64,000 bases of DNA from Sphingopyxis sp. H053 (GTDB taxonomy: Bacteria > Pseudomonadota > Alphaproteobacteria > Sphingomonadales > Sphingomonadaceae). The notes beneath the pieces are model-generated. The model was not told the origin of the DNA. It ran no database searches and saw only the letters and a list, made by a program, of their open reading frames with translations. Shown piece by piece: positions 63,069 through 64,000 of this stretch (its first letter is position 1; each line of letters opens with the position of its first letter). The DNA is taken from positions 62,001-126,000 of the forward strand of contig NZ_LNRU01000009.1 in assembly GCF_001468225.1 (NCBI RefSeq). The letters run 5' to 3'. Made by a program: the position numbers and the translations under genes.

Positions 63069-64000
63069 TTAGCGTCCGCGCCGACGAAAGGCAATGGCCA
63101 GCGCGAGCAACAGCAACGCAAACCCGACCGGCAGCATGTTGCCATAGCGCGCGAAGAGCGTGGGGGCATGCGCCTTCGGAACGAAGGTGTCGATGCGTCC
63201 CGCCGCATGCATCGGCAGCGATTCGACGATGCGGCCGTCGGCATCGATGACGGCGCTGATTCCCGTCGGGGTCGCGCGCACGACCGGCAACCCTTCCTCG
63301 ATTGCGCGGAGCCGCGCTTGCGCCAGATGTTGCGGCGGGCCCCAGCCGCCGAACCAGGCATCGTTCGAGGGATTGAAGATGAAATCGGGGCGGTGCGCCC
63401 GGTCGACCACCTGGCCTGAAAAGATGATCTCGTAGCAGATTTGCAGCCCGGCCCGACCAAAGGCGCCGAGGTCGAGGGTGCGGGCGCCGGGGCCCGGCCA
63501 GAAATCGATGTCGCCGGGGGCGAGCCGCGACAGGCCGATCGCCGACAGGATCGGGCGCATCGGCAGATATTCGCCGTAAGGGACAAGATGCGCCTTGTCG
63601 TAGCGCGGGCCGAGCGTGCCGTCGGCATGGACCGTCATCACCGCGTTGCGCGCGCCGACGACATCGCCCGTCTTGTCGAGTTCGAGCTTGAGCGCACCCA
63701 GAAGCATCAGGTCGTCGGGGTTCATCAGTTTGATGAGCCGCATACGCGCCTCGACGGGCGAGCGATCGTAATAAGGGGCGGGATAGCCCGCTTCGAGATA
63801 ATCGGGCACCGCCGCCTCGGGCCACAGGATCAGGCGCGGCGTGTCATCCTTCGGCGTCGTCAGACGCGCGAGCTTTTCGAAATTGAGGTCGGCCTTGCTG
63901 CCCTCCCATTTGTCTTCCTGTCCGACATTGGGCTGGACGACGGTGATGGGGATGCGCTGCGTACCCTTAACGCGAACGGCGGCATCGACGTTGCTGCCCG
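63069..64000 (-). CDS. lnt: Apolipoprotein N-acyltransferase (5' end beyond the window)
   Basis: The C-terminal part of about 310 residues is visible and the frame stays open to the window edge. The nitrilase domain carries the catalytic Glu in [13 protein letters not shown], Lys in [14 protein letters not shown] and Cys in LQICYEIIF, with a final membrane segment ([13 protein letters not shown]). Lnt adds the N-acyl chain to periplasmic lipoproteins. It is a core gene preceding metK. Confidence 0.93.
   Translation of the reverse strand, partial: GSNVDAAVRVKGTQRIPITVVQPNVGQEDKWEGSKADLNFEKLARLTTPKDDTPRLILWPEAAVPDYLEAGYPAPYYDRSPVEARMRLIKLMNPDDLMLLGALKLELDKTGDVVGARNAVMTVHADGTLGPRYDKAHLVPYGEYLPMRPILSAIGLSRLAPGDIDFWPGPGARTLDLGAFGRAGLQICYEIIFSGQVVDRAHRPDFIFNPSNDAWFGGWGPPQHLAQARLRAIEEGLPVVRATPTGISAVIDADGRIVESLPMHAAGRIDTFVPKAHAPTLFARYGNMLPVGFALLLLALAIAFRRRGR

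Noticed and set aside
63020-63628. N-terminal extension of metK over the lnt gene
   Set aside because: The extension is a frame shadow of lnt; the conserved MetK start lies at 63019.
1-64000. CRISPR arrays or insertion sequences
   Set aside because: No regularly spaced repeats and no transposase-like protein were seen; the only mobility gene is the tyrosine recombinase.

Overview
The window looks like a sphingomonad (Sphingopyxis/Sphingomonas-type alphaproteobacterium) chromosome. This rests on the core gene run lnt-metK-trmB at the right end, the two very similar sphingomonad-style TonB receptors, the scattered layout of aromatic catabolic genes and the high GC content. About 56 kb of aromatic degradation genes end at a tyrosine recombinase (59655-60881) that abuts trmB, so I read most of the window as a catabolic genomic island inserted next to core genes. 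The left end of the island is not visible.

Layout. 1-3.4 kb: end of a serine hydrolase, a thioesterase and alpha/beta hydrolase pair, and a frameshifted divergent MarR gene with a perfect palindrome between them. 3.4-4.15 kb: apparently decayed DNA. 4.17-18.2 kb (+): tandem extradiol-type VOC proteins (the first lacking its iron ligands), Rieske oxygenase pair 1, TonB receptor, aldehyde dehydrogenase, MFS transporter, Rieske pair 2 with a PdxA-type dehydrogenase, a class II aldolase-fold protein, an SDR and a TetR regulator. 18.26-25.9 kb (-): extradiol dioxygenase, Rieske ferredoxin, salicylate-hydroxylase-like Rieske pair 3, nahD-like isomerase, second TonB receptor, acyl-CoA ligase. 26.1-40.5 kb (+): benzoate-dioxygenase-like Rieske pair 4, second PdxA homologue, GST, then a complete catechol meta-cleavage pathway (ring-fission product hydrolase, catechol 2,3-dioxygenase, HbpS-like protein, semialdehyde dehydrogenase, hydratase, acylating acetaldehyde dehydrogenase, aldolase, oxalocrotonate decarboxylase and tautomerase, XylT-like ferredoxin), an aldehyde dehydrogenase and a ferredoxin reductase. 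40.5-46.8 kb: benD-like SDR (-), nahE-like hydratase-aldolase with Rieske pair 5 (+), a second ring-fission hydrolase (-), and a second hydratase with an HpaI-type aldolase (+). 46.9-54.7 kb (+): UbiX, an unknown exported protein, a VAO/4-cresol-hydroxylase-type flavoprotein, aldehyde dehydrogenase, UbiD, VdcD, a second degenerate VAO paralogue and a lipoprotein cytochrome c. 54.7-59.5 kb: a TIGR02444-like protein, IclR and GntR regulators, an EamA transporter and a class III CoA-transferase. 59.65-60.9 kb: integrase. 61-64 kb (-): trmB, metK and lnt.

How it fits together. Five Rieske alpha/beta pairs share one visible Rieske ferredoxin and one visible ferredoxin reductase. nahC-, nahD- and nahE-like steps and a salicylate-hydroxylase-like oxygenase suggest a bicyclic or naphthalene-like aromatic is taken to salicylate-type compounds and catechols, which the meta pathway converts to pyruvate and acetyl-CoA. 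The VAO/cytochrome, aldehyde dehydrogenase and UbiX-UbiD-VdcD group would oxidise a para-hydroxybenzylic side chain to the acid and remove it without oxygen. A repeated ATTGTGCAAT/ATTGCACAAT motif lies upstream of several transcription units and suggests one shared regulon. The real growth substrate cannot be read from the sequence.

Most unusual points: two enzyme pairs in which one partner has lost its catalytic residues (extradiol dioxygenase and VAO flavoprotein), two Rieske-PdxA modules, a class II aldolase-fold protein without its metal-binding histidines, and a shared palindromic operator.
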